Positions 16,225 through 22,174 of a stretch of 22,174 nucleotides of DNA are shown piece after piece. Under the pieces are notes generated by a model. The model was not told where the DNA came from and did not search any database. It worked only from the letters and a program-made list of their open reading frames with translations. The DNA is from F1-60-MAGs163 sp046091165 (lineage in GTDB: Bacteria > Actinomycetota > Thermoleophilia > Solirubrobacterales > Solirubrobacteraceae). The stretch is from positions 1 through 22,174 of the forward strand of contig JBJTBE010000001.1 of the NCBI GenBank assembly GCA_046091165.1, in the 5' to 3' direction. How positions within the stretch are numbered: position 1 is the stretch's first letter; the number at the start of each line of letters is the position of its first letter. Both the position numbers and the translations under genes were made by a program.

Positions 16225-17130
16225 TCAGGAGAGCGACCAGGCCAGGTCCCGCAGCCGCTCGGCTTCCTCCCCGGCCGCCTGCGCCGGGTCGCTTCCCGAC
16301 TCCTCCCCGGCATTGGCGATCGAGCGAGACGCGGTCACCAGGCCGCCGGCCGGGCCTGGGGCAAACGCGGGTGCCAGGTCCTCCACCGAGCCCCCCTGCG
16401 CGCCGACCCCCGGGAGGAGGAAGATCGCCGAGGGCATCAGCTCGCGCGCACGGGCGAGGTGCTCAGGCTCGGTCGCCCCGAGAACCGCGCCCACCGCGGA
16501 GAGTCCCGGGCCGTCGCCGCCGAGGGCGCTCACCGCGGCCGCAACCCTCTCCCAGACCGCTCCGTCGCCGGTTGGGAGGTCCTCGAAATCGGCTGCCCCG
16601 GGATTGGAGGTCCGGACGAGGACGAAGAGCCCGGCCCCGGAGCCCGCGGCCACCTCGGCGAAGGTCTCCAGCGTGTCGATCCCCATGTAGGGGTTGACGG
16701 TGGCGGCGTCGGCTCCGAGACCCTCGACCCTCCCGAACGGGGTGTCGAATCCGGCAAAGAGCGCGGCGGCATAGGCCGCGGCACTTACGTCGATATCACC
16801 GCGCTTGCCGTCCGCTATGACCAGGAGACCGGCCTCGCGTGCCGCCCGGCAGGTCTCGCCGAGGGCCTCGCGCCCGGGCGCCCCCAGGCGCTCGAAGCAG
16901 GCCAGCTGGGGCTTGACCGCGACGCAGGCCTCCCCGGCTGCCGCGATCAGGGCCCGGCAGTGGTGGGTAACGGCCGTGGCCGCAGCCTGCGCTCCCGTCC
17001 CCCCGCCGGCGGCCGCGGCCGACTGCGGCCAGAGGCGCCCGGGGTCGGGATCGAGCCCGAGGACGATCTGCGAGCGCCGCTCCTCGACGCGACGGGCGAC
17101 GAGGGCGCCGAAGCCTCCTCCGTCGCTCAC
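16225..17130 (-). CDS. pyrF: Orotidine 5'-phosphate decarboxylase, type 2
   Basis: This enzyme decarboxylates OMP to UMP in the last step of pyrimidine synthesis. The 301 residues match the longer type 2 form found in actinobacteria. SQIVLGLDPDPGRL (20-33) and VAVKPQLACFE hold substrate-contacting residues. The catalytic charged tetrad motif is IADGKRGDID (Lys109, Asp112). VNPYMGIDTLETF, LVRTSNPGA and FLLPGVGAQGG follow. The GTG at 17130 is chosen because GAGGAGGA lies 4 bases upstream (17135-17142) and the domain begins soon after. A longer open frame to 17298 adds Arg/Pro-rich sequence typical of non-coding GC-rich DNA. The gene ends 75 bases before the LysM gene, which has its own promoter. 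Confidence 0.94.
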   Translation of the reverse strand: MSDGGGFGALVARRVEERRSQIVLGLDPDPGRLWPQSAAAAGGGTGAQAAATAVTHHCRALIAAAGEACVAVKPQLACFERLGAPGREALGETCRAAREAGLLVIADGKRGDIDVSAAAYAAALFAGFDTPFGRVEGLGADAATVNPYMGIDTLETFAEVAAGSGAGLFVLVRTSNPGAADFEDLPTGDGAVWERVAAAVSALGGDGPGLSAVGAVLGATEPEHLARARELMPSAIFLLPGVGAQGGSVEDLAPAFAPGPAGGLVTASRSIANAGEESGSDPAQAAGEEAERLRDLAWSLS

Positions 17131-17134
17131 CTGG

Positions 17135-17142
17135 TCCTCCTC
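17135..17142 (-). promoter_or_regulatory. Ribosome-binding site of pyrF
   Basis: GAGGAGGA on the minus strand, followed by CCAG and GTG, decides the pyrF start against the longer open frame. Confidence 0.65.
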
Positions 17143-17239
17143 GCTGGTCGGCTGGCTGGCACCCGCTGCGCAAGCTACCAAGCGTCCGCGTCGGCGCGGA
17201 GAACGCCGGGGCGTCGGCTCCGGGTGCCAACATTGCCGC

Positions 17240-17380
17240 GTGTCGCTGGCCCGAATAACCTGGCTGCTCGTTACGGCAACCTGCGCGGTCGGGGCCATCC
17301 TGCTCTTCGTGGCCGGCTACCAGGGTTACGGGGTGCTGGCGATCGTGATCGGCCTGGCGGCCTCGATCAACATCCGCTAG
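17240..17380 (+). CDS. Probable 46-residue two-helix membrane protein
   Basis: A GTG at 17240 opens a 46-codon frame. It has a basic N-terminus (SLARITW), a hydrophobic helix (about residues 8-25, WLLVTATCAVGAILLFVA), a short GYQGYG turn (26-31), a second hydrophobic segment (about 32-43, VLAIVIGLAASI), and ends NIR. Third codon positions are overwhelmingly G or C, as in the neighbouring genes. No ribosome-binding site is seen. CAACAT ends 6 bases before the GTG, loosely matching the leaderless arrangement of other genes here. It is divergent from pyrF, and its TAG shares CTAG (17377-17380) with the convergent transporter stop. The function is unknown; it is not a family I can name. A chance ORF cannot be excluded. 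Confidence 0.6.
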   Translation: MSLARITWLLVTATCAVGAILLFVAGYQGYGVLAIVIGLAASINIR

Positions 17381-18774
17381 CCGGCCCGCTCCGGCTCGGT
17401 GTGGACCACCACCTCTGCCACCTCCGGCAGCCGTGAGCGGATGGTGCGCTCGATCTCCGAGCCGCGCTCGTGGGCCTCGGTCAGGGCCAGCGGGCCGGGC
17501 ATCGCCACGGTCAGGAAGACCACTACGCCCCTCGGCTCCCTGTGAACCCTCAGCTCCGTGGGGCTGCACCCTTCGACTCCCTCGAGAATCGATTCGACGG
17601 CGGCGTAGATCCGCCCCTCCCGGGCCTCCCCCACCGCCTCTACGCCTCCCTCCCGGGCCAGCGGCTCCAGGTGCACGTGAACGGCGCTCAGCTCCGGCAT
17701 CTGCTCGAGGATTGCCGACTCCACCGCGTCGGCCGTGGCGTGAGCGCCCTCCAGCGTCTCCCCGGCCGGGAGCTTGACGTGCAGGCTCAGCTCGGTGCGG
17801 CCGTCGACCTTCACCGCGCGCACGTTGTGCACCTCCCGCACCGGCCCGGCCGCCATCGCCGCCACGGTCGCGCGCTCCCGCAGGTCGCCGAAGGCACGGG
17901 GCTCGAGGTGCACGGTGACGTCGGCCCCCGGGAGCGCCTGCTCGATCGAGGCCTCTACGCGGTCGGAAACGACGTGGGCCTGCTGCAGGCCGGCGTCGCC
18001 CTCGACCGCGAGCACCAGGTCGATGAAGGGGCGCCCCCCGGCCTGGCGCGCGCGCAGCCGGCGTATCTCGGCCTCCGGCTCGGCGTCGCGGATCGCCTGC
18101 CGGGCGGCGTCCTCCAGGCCGGCCGGGGCGCTGTCCATCAGGACATTGACGTTGCGGCGGATCAGGCGCACCGCCGCGACGATGACCAGCACGGCGACCA
18201 GCAGCGCGGCGATCGAGTCGCCGGCCGGGAAGCCGGCGCTGACGCAGACCAGTCCGGCAATGACGGCGAGCGTGCCGGCAAGGTCCGAGGCGAAGTGCAG
18301 GGCGTTGGAGGCGATCGCGGCGCTGTCGAAATGCTCGGCCGTCCGATGCGAGACGACGGCCCGGGAGAGGTCGACGGCCAGGACCACCCCGAGCAGGAGG
18401 AATACCCACCACTGGGTGTCGATCTGGTGGCTGCCTCCCTCCGCGAGGCGGTTGACCGCCTCCCAGGAGATGACCCCGCTCACCACTACCAGGAAGGTTG
18501 CCTCCCCCAGGGCGGCGAGGTGCTCGGCCTTGCCGTGGCCGTAGGGGTGCTGGCGATCGGCGGGCCGGGCCGACACCCCAAGCGCGTAAAAGGTGAGGAT
18601 CGCCGCCACGAGGTCGGTGCCGGAGTGCGCCGCCTCGGCGTACAGCCCGAGCGACCCGCTGAAGGTGCCTCCCACCAGCTTGAGCGCCACGAGGAAGCAG
18701 GCGGCAGCGATCGATACGGCGGCCGACCTTCGGAGCGCCCGCGAGCCCCCGGCCGCCTCCTGCGGACGGCTCAT
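17377..18774 (-). CDS. Cation diffusion facilitator transporter with three tandem C-terminal domains
   Basis: This 465-residue protein is well above the roughly 300 residues usual for bacterial CDF proteins. The membrane domain (about 1-212) has six likely helices and a four-residue metal site: His50/Asp54 in HSGTD and His160/Asp164 in HFASD. That His-Asp pairing is usual in zinc-type CDFs. The conserved loop RQHPYGHGKAEH (75-86) is also present. Three successive CDF C-terminal-like units follow at about 217-292, 298-371 and 386-461. Each has an AH near its middle (His267, His345, His435) and each closes with VHLEP, VHLEP or VHTEP (His289, His368, His458). Metal/proton antiport exporting zinc or a related cation is inferred. 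The ATG overlaps the rdgB stop as ATGA. Confidence 0.92.
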   Translation of the reverse strand: MSRPQEAAGGSRALRRSAAVSIAAACFLVALKLVGGTFSGSLGLYAEAAHSGTDLVAAILTFYALGVSARPADRQHPYGHGKAEHLAALGEATFLVVVSGVISWEAVNRLAEGGSHQIDTQWWVFLLLGVVLAVDLSRAVVSHRTAEHFDSAAIASNALHFASDLAGTLAVIAGLVCVSAGFPAGDSIAALLVAVLVIVAAVRLIRRNVNVLMDSAPAGLEDAARQAIRDAEPEAEIRRLRARQAGGRPFIDLVLAVEGDAGLQQAHVVSDRVEASIEQALPGADVTVHLEPRAFGDLRERATVAAMAAGPVREVHNVRAVKVDGRTELSLHVKLPAGETLEGAHATADAVESAILEQMPELSAVHVHLEPLAREGGVEAVGEAREGRIYAAVESILEGVEGCSPTELRVHREPRGVVVFLTVAMPGPLALTEAHERGSEIERTIRSRLPEVAEVVVHTEPERAG

Positions 18775-19340
18775 CGGCTCTCGAGCCAGGAGCGCAGCTC
18801 CCTGGCCGCCCGGCCCCGGTGGCTGACCTGGTCCTTCTCCGGTGTCGAGAGCTCGGCCATGGTCCGCCCGGGCACCTCGTCGGCCACGAAGGCCGGGTCA
18901 TAGCCGAAGCCTCCCTCCCCGCGCGGCTCGGGAGCCCGGCTGCCGATGCAGCGCCCCTCGAACGTGCGCTCCTCACCGGCCACGGGGTCGACCCACGCGA
19001 TCACGCACACGTACTCGAGCCGGTCGCCCGGGTCGGTCTGCTCGAGCAGGAGGGCGAGGTTCTCCACGTCGGTGGCCTCCTCGCCGGCCCAGCGGGCCGA
19101 GAAGACCCCGGGGCGGCCACCAAGCTTCTCGACACAGATCCCCGAATCGTCGGCGAAGGCGGGCTCGCCGGTGGCCTCGGCCAGCGCCCGGGCCTTGATC
19201 AGCGCGTTCTCCTCGAAGCTCGTTCCCGTCTCCGGGGGCATCACGAACGAGTCGGGAATCCCCGAGAAGTCGACACCCTCCATCAGGCCGCCGAACTCGC
19301 GCAGCTTGTGCGCGTTGCCGGTGGCGAGCCGGAGCCCCAC
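18771..19340 (-). CDS. rdgB: XTP/dITP pyrophosphatase (RdgB/HAM1 family)
   Basis: This enzyme hydrolyses non-canonical purine triphosphates to monophosphates, cleaning the nucleotide pool. The 189 residues fit the family. The N-terminal phosphate-binding motif is ATGNAHKLREF, the acidic metal site is FADDSGICV, the purine pocket is GGFGYDPAFV, and the C-terminal KDQVSHRGRAAREL carries the SHR triad that recognises the base. The GTG at 19340 is required to keep the first strand LRLATGN. It begins 3 bases after the rph stop, and the stop overlaps the transporter start. The rph-rdgB pairing is very common in bacteria. Confidence 0.95.
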   Translation of the reverse strand: MGLRLATGNAHKLREFGGLMEGVDFSGIPDSFVMPPETGTSFEENALIKARALAEATGEPAFADDSGICVEKLGGRPGVFSARWAGEEATDVENLALLLEQTDPGDRLEYVCVIAWVDPVAGEERTFEGRCIGSRAPEPRGEGGFGYDPAFVADEVPGRTMAELSTPEKDQVSHRGRAARELRSWLESR

Positions 19341-19343
19341 CGG

Positions 19344-20072
19344 TCAGCCCCCGGGCGAGCCGATCGCCTCGTCCTGCGCGGCGCGAAGCTCGTTGATCCC
19401 GGCCGCGGCCAGCTCGAGGAGCTCGTCCAGGTGCGCGCGCTCGAGGGGCATGCCCTCGGCGGTCGCCTGCACCTCCACGAGCCCCCCGTCGCCGGTCATC
19501 ACCACGTTGGCGTCGACTTCGGCGGTCGAGTCCTCCGGGTAGTTGAGGTCGAGCATCGGGCGCCCGTCGACGATCCCGCAGGAGACGGCGGCGATCTCCC
19601 CGGTCAGGGGAACCCTCTCGAGCTCGCCGTCCTCCACGAGCCGGCGACAGGCCAGCGCGAGGGCGACGAAGCCGCCGGTAATCGAGGCGCAGCGGGTTCC
19701 CCCATCGGCCTCGAGAACGTCGCAGTCGATGCTGACCGTCCGCTCGCCCAGCGCCGCGTTGTCCACGACGCCCCGCAGCGAGCGGCCGATCAGCCTCTGG
19801 ATCTCGACGATGCGCCCGTCGAGACGTCCCTTGTTTATGTCCCGCGGGCGCCGCTGTCCGGTGGAGGCGGGAAGCATTCCGTACTCGGCGGTGAGCCAGC
19901 CCAGGCCGCGGCCCTCGCGCCAGCGCGGCACGCCTTCGGCGATGCTCGCGGTGCAGATCACCCTCGTGCCCCCGCAGGAGATGAGCGCCGAGCCGGTGGC
20001 CGAGGAGACGAAGCCGGGCTCGATGGCCACCGGGCGAAGGTCGCCGTCGGCCCGGCCGTCGACGCGGCTCAT
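19344..20072 (-). CDS. rph: Ribonuclease PH
   Basis: This is a phosphate-dependent 3'-5' exoribonuclease that trims tRNA 3' ends. The 242 residues are full length. The N-terminus is MSRVDGRADGDLRPV, followed by YGMLPASTGQR, LDGRIVEIQRLIGRSLR, the active-site strand SIDCDVLEADGGTRCASI, and DLNYPEDSTAEVDANVV. The ATG at 20072 overlaps the murI stop as ATGA (20069-20072). It sits immediately before rdgB. Together with the nucleotidyltransferase at the other end of the window, it covers tRNA 3'-end trimming and CCA addition, though the two are not in one operon. Confidence 0.96.
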   Translation of the reverse strand: MSRVDGRADGDLRPVAIEPGFVSSATGSALISCGGTRVICTASIAEGVPRWREGRGLGWLTAEYGMLPASTGQRRPRDINKGRLDGRIVEIQRLIGRSLRGVVDNAALGERTVSIDCDVLEADGGTRCASITGGFVALALACRRLVEDGELERVPLTGEIAAVSCGIVDGRPMLDLNYPEDSTAEVDANVVMTGDGGLVEVQATAEGMPLERAHLDELLELAAAGINELRAAQDEAIGSPGG

Positions 20073-20917
20073 GCCGCGGCCTCCCGGGAGACGGTCACCC
20101 GCTCGACGGGGCCCAGCGGCAGCTGCAGGAAGCGCGAGCCGAGCGAGCGGAACTCCTCCGGGTCGCCGGTGGTCAGGAAGCGGTACTCGCCCTCGCCTTC
20201 CCGGGGATTGGCCAGGTCCCTGACCCCGAGGGCGTGCTCCACCTGCCGGGCCAGCGCCGCGCCCGACACGACGATCTGGACCCGGGGACCCAGGAGCCTC
20301 TGGAGCAGAGGTCGCAGGAGCGGGTAGTGGGTGCAGCCGAGGATCACGGTGTCCACGCCGGCCTCCCTGAGCGGCCCGACGTAGCTGCGCACGAGGGCGA
20401 CGACCTCGTCGTCGAACTCCGAGCCGTCCTGGATCAGCGCCGCCAGCTCGGGGGCGGCGACCGAGGTCAGGGCGACGTGGGGATCGGCGGCCCGGACCGC
20501 CTCGTCGTAGGCGCCGCTGGCCACGGTCGCCGGCGTGGCCAGCAGGCCGATCCGGCCGGTGCGCGTGGCGGCCACCGCCTGGACCGACTCGGGCCGGACG
20601 ACGCCGAGCACGTCGACGCCGAGCGTCGTCTGGCGCATCCGCTCGCGGAGGGCGGGCAGCGCGGCGGCCGTCGCCGAGTTGCAGGCGACGACCAGCAGCT
20701 TGGCCTGCCGCGCGAGGAGCTCTTCGGCGATCTCCATGCTGAAGTCCGCCAGCTCGTCGGCCGAACGGCTGCCGTAGGGGAACCTCGCGGTGTCGCCGAG
20801 GTAGACGTAGTCCTCGCCGGGAAGCTGTACGAGCAGCTCGTGGAGCACGGTAAGGCCGCCCACACCGGAGTCGAAGACGGCTATGGGCCGCTCACGCGGG
20901 TCGCTGTCACGGGCCAT
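20069..20917 (-). CDS. murI: Glutamate racemase
   Basis: This cofactor-independent enzyme makes D-glutamate for peptidoglycan. The 282 residues include FDSGVGGLTVL (15-25), YLGDTARFPYG (39-49), the first catalytic cysteine in VVACNSATAAAL (Cys79) and the second in ILGCTHYPLL (Cys195). The usual IDSG motif before the C-terminus is VVSG here, a mild substitution. The start is ATG at 20917. TATGCT ends 6 bases upstream, so the mRNA is probably leaderless and starts the murI-rph-rdgB-transporter operon. The pilin stop is only 29 bases upstream, on the same strand. Confidence 0.95.
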   Translation of the reverse strand: MARDSDPRERPIAVFDSGVGGLTVLHELLVQLPGEDYVYLGDTARFPYGSRSADELADFSMEIAEELLARQAKLLVVACNSATAAALPALRERMRQTTLGVDVLGVVRPESVQAVAATRTGRIGLLATPATVASGAYDEAVRAADPHVALTSVAAPELAALIQDGSEFDDEVVALVRSYVGPLREAGVDTVILGCTHYPLLRPLLQRLLGPRVQIVVSGAALARQVEHALGVRDLANPREGEGEYRFLTTGDPEEFRSLGSRFLQLPLGPVERVTVSREAAA

Positions 20918-20923
20918 GGGCGC

Positions 20924-20929
20924 AGCATA
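20924..20929 (-). promoter_or_regulatory. Candidate -10 element for murI operon (leaderless)
   Basis: TATGCT on the minus strand fits TAnnnT and is followed by 6 bases and the murI ATG. The upstream -35 region lies around the end of the pilin gene and has no clear match. Confidence 0.45.
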
Positions 20930-20946
20930 GGGGCGCCCACCGCTGT

Positions 20947-21180
20947 TCAGCGGGAGGTCCCGCCGACGCCGTCGATTGCCTCCTTGAGCTTGCCGACCAC
21001 GGTCTGGGCGATCCCTCCCCCGCGCAGCGAACGGCCGGCAACGATCACGCCGGCCAGCACCGCGGCGATAAGCAGGATCAGCGCGACGTACTCGACCGTT
21101 CCCTGCCCGGAAGGGCTGCGCAGCCTCTCCCAGATCCGGAAGGCGGTGGCGTGGGCGTATCCCTGGGCTCGGCAGATCAT
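20947..21180 (-). CDS. Flp-like type IVb pilin
   Basis: This is a 77-residue prepilin-like protein. A 25-residue leader ends in Gly25, followed by QGTVEY with Glu at +5 and Tyr at +6. That is the Flp processing pattern cut by a TadV/PilD-type peptidase. One hydrophobic helix follows (VALILLIAAVLAGVIVAGRSL), then a short polar tail ending DGVGGTSR. The leader, with several Arg residues and an early Cys, is longer than in many Flp proteins. AAGGAGA at 21187-21193 lies 6 bases before the ATG at 21180 and fixes the start. No tad assembly, peptidase or other pilus gene is in the window. A TadE-like minor pilin is a less likely alternative. Confidence 0.82.
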   Translation of the reverse strand: MICRAQGYAHATAFRIWERLRSPSGQGTVEYVALILLIAAVLAGVIVAGRSLRGGGIAQTVVGKLKEAIDGVGGTSR

Positions 21181-21186
21181 TCTCGG

Positions 21187-21193
21187 TCTCCTT
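21187..21193 (-). promoter_or_regulatory. Ribosome-binding site of the pilin gene
   Basis: AAGGAGA on the minus strand lies 6 bases before the ATG at 21180. It rejects the much longer open frame that extends upstream over the divergent gene. Confidence 0.7.
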
Positions 21194-21257
21194 GGTCGGC
21201 GGCTTGACGGGGCGGCCATCGTGGCCTCCGGGCCCGCTCGCTTCCAGTGCCTCTCCG

Positions 21258-21265
21258 TTACGTAA
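21258..21265. promoter_or_regulatory. AT-rich palindrome TTACGTAA in divergent intergenic region
   Basis: This is a perfect 8-base palindrome roughly midway in the 180-base gap between the pilin and zinc-ribbon genes. It stands out against very GC-rich flanks. It could be an operator or part of a promoter; no regulator is identified. Confidence 0.3.
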
Positions 21266-21305
21266 ACGCCACGCGAACGCGGCTCGAATGCCCCGTGGCG
21301 CCCGC

Positions 21306-21311
21306 TAGACT
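21306..21311 (+). promoter_or_regulatory. Possible -10 element for the zinc-ribbon gene
   Basis: TAGACT (TAnnnT) lies 49 bases before the ATG at 21361. TCGAAT 16 bases upstream (21284-21289) is a weak -35 match, 3 of 6. A leader of about 40 bases would result. Confidence 0.3.
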
Positions 21312-21360
21312 CGGCGGCCGCCGCCATCCCCCGGGGAAGGCGCGCCGGACAGCCCGGAAA

Positions 21361-22174
21361 ATGGGACTCAGAGACCGCTTCAGCCGCAAGAAGGACGACG
21401 CCTCCGGACAGGAGGCGCCCGCCGCGGGCGAGGCAGTCGCCGGCGCCGCCACCCCGGCACAGGACGACATGCCCACCCTGGTTCAGGGCGTTCCGGTGCC
21501 CGGGCCAGGGGTCCCCGACGACCAGACGTTCATTGCGGCGCCGCTCGAGGCGGTGCCCGTCGAGGCCGGCGCGGACGGCTCTCCCCCGGCGTCCGACGTG
21601 CCGGGCGAGGCTGCCCACGCGATACCCGCCGAGGGCGCCCCGGCGGCCGGGGAGGAGGTGCCGGCCCAGGCTCCGCCCCCGCAGCCCGCCGCCCCGGCAA
21701 GGCCCGGGTTCCGCGAGCGTGGCCGGCTGCGGCGGCGGCTGCGCTACCTGCGCGAGGTCCGCGAGCTCGGGTACCGGGACCTCGGCGGCCTGGTGCTCGA
21801 CCAGCACCGCTTCCAGCGGCCCAACGAGGAACTGGTCGCCGGCAAGGTCGCCGCCATCGAGGCCCTCGACCGCGAGATGCGGGCGATCGAGCAGGCCCTC
21901 TCCCAGTCCACCCCGTACACCGAACTCTTCATTCCCGGCCTCAGCGCCTGCCCGCGCTGCGGCGCCCTGCACGGAAGCGACGCGCGGTTCTGCCCGCAGT
22001 GCGGCCTTTCCTTCAAGGGCCCCAGGACCGTTGCCGGCGTCGGAACGCCGGACGGCGCTCCCGGGGCCCAGGCCTACCCGCCCGATCCCGGGGCGCCCGT
22101 CTTCGGCGCCACGCAGGCCATCCCCGGGCAGGCTCCGCCTCCCTACCCCCAGGCCCCGCAGCCCTCTCCTTATC
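21361..22174 (+). CDS. Zinc-ribbon protein with disordered Pro/Ala-rich flanks, 3'-truncated by window edge
   Basis: An ATG at 21361 opens a frame of 271 visible codons that runs off the window. A short basic start (GLRDRFSRKK) leads into about 100 residues rich in Ala, Pro, Gly and Glu. A conserved-looking helical segment follows (about 121-180), with RRRLRYLREVRELGYRDLGG and a heptad-like KVAAIEALDREMRAIEQAL. A CxxC-x10-CxxC zinc ribbon comes next (Cys197, Cys200, Cys211, Cys214). The visible end is Pro/Gln/Tyr-rich (PPYPQAPQPSPY). A GGA just before the ATG may serve for ribosome binding. No enzyme domain is visible, so a structural or adaptor role is possible but unproven. It is divergent from the pilin gene. 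Confidence 0.85.
   Translation, partial: MGLRDRFSRKKDDASGQEAPAAGEAVAGAATPAQDDMPTLVQGVPVPGPGVPDDQTFIAAPLEAVPVEAGADGSPPASDVPGEAAHAIPAEGAPAAGEEVPAQAPPPQPAAPARPGFRERGRLRRRLRYLREVRELGYRDLGGLVLDQHRFQRPNEELVAGKVAAIEALDREMRAIEQALSQSTPYTELFIPGLSACPRCGALHGSDARFCPQCGLSFKGPRTVAGVGTPDGAPGAQAYPPDPGAPVFGATQAIPGQAPPPYPQAPQPSPY

Noticed and set aside
17131..17298. 56 extra N-terminal codons in the pyrF frame
   Set aside because: The sequence is Arg/Pro-rich and unlike the family, while a GAGGAGGA ribosome-binding site marks the GTG at 17130.

Overview
The window is a dense, very GC-rich chromosomal block of bacterial housekeeping genes. Several signs point to an Actinomycetota-type genome: a GuaB3-type IMP dehydrogenase-like gene next to guaA, the rplM-rpsI-glmM-glmS-acpS-nnr-alr order, frequent GTG starts, and start codons that directly follow a -10 element, as in leaderless mRNAs. 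The long S9 extension, the orphan Flp-like pilin and the lineage-looking zinc-ribbon protein suggest a deep branch such as Thermoleophilia/Solirubrobacterales. That placement is inference only. I see no phage, insertion sequence, CRISPR array, tRNA or rRNA.

Layout. (1) Positions 1-1159, + strand: the 3' part of a membrane-associated M28 metallopeptidase. (2) Positions 1156-13557, all on the - strand and transcribed from high to low coordinates: guaB3, guaA, rplM, rpsI, glmM, glmS, acpS, nnr, a two-CBS protein, alr and a CCA-adding/poly(A) polymerase-type nucleotidyltransferase. (3) Positions 13668-17130, - strand: pyrF, a LysM membrane protein, a D,D-carboxypeptidase and a PfkB sugar kinase. 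The last three are chained by GTGA stop/start overlaps behind a good promoter. (4) Positions 17240-17380, + strand: a probable 46-residue membrane protein. (5) Positions 17377-20917, - strand: murI, rph, rdgB and a cation diffusion facilitator carrying three C-terminal domains. (6) Positions 20947-21180, - strand: a Flp-like pilin, divergent from (7) a zinc-ribbon protein on the + strand from 21361 that runs off the window.

Functional themes. Cell-wall precursor supply and remodelling is represented by glmS and glmM (amino sugar), alr and murI (D-Ala, D-Glu), the D,D-carboxypeptidase and the LysM protein. Nucleotide metabolism is represented by guaB3, guaA, pyrF and rdgB. RNA and translation functions are represented by rplM, rpsI, rph and the tRNA nucleotidyltransferase. 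AcpS and Nnr supply cofactor modification and repair.

No obviously new multi-gene system is visible. The most notable items are the triple-CTD metal transporter, the roughly 140-residue acidic repeat-bearing extension on ribosomal protein S9, a repeated leaderless-promoter spacing before five genes, the small membrane ORF, and the disordered tails meeting at the guaB3/guaA junction. No gene-free stretch exceeds 300 bases; the longest is the 180-base divergent gap at 21181-21360.
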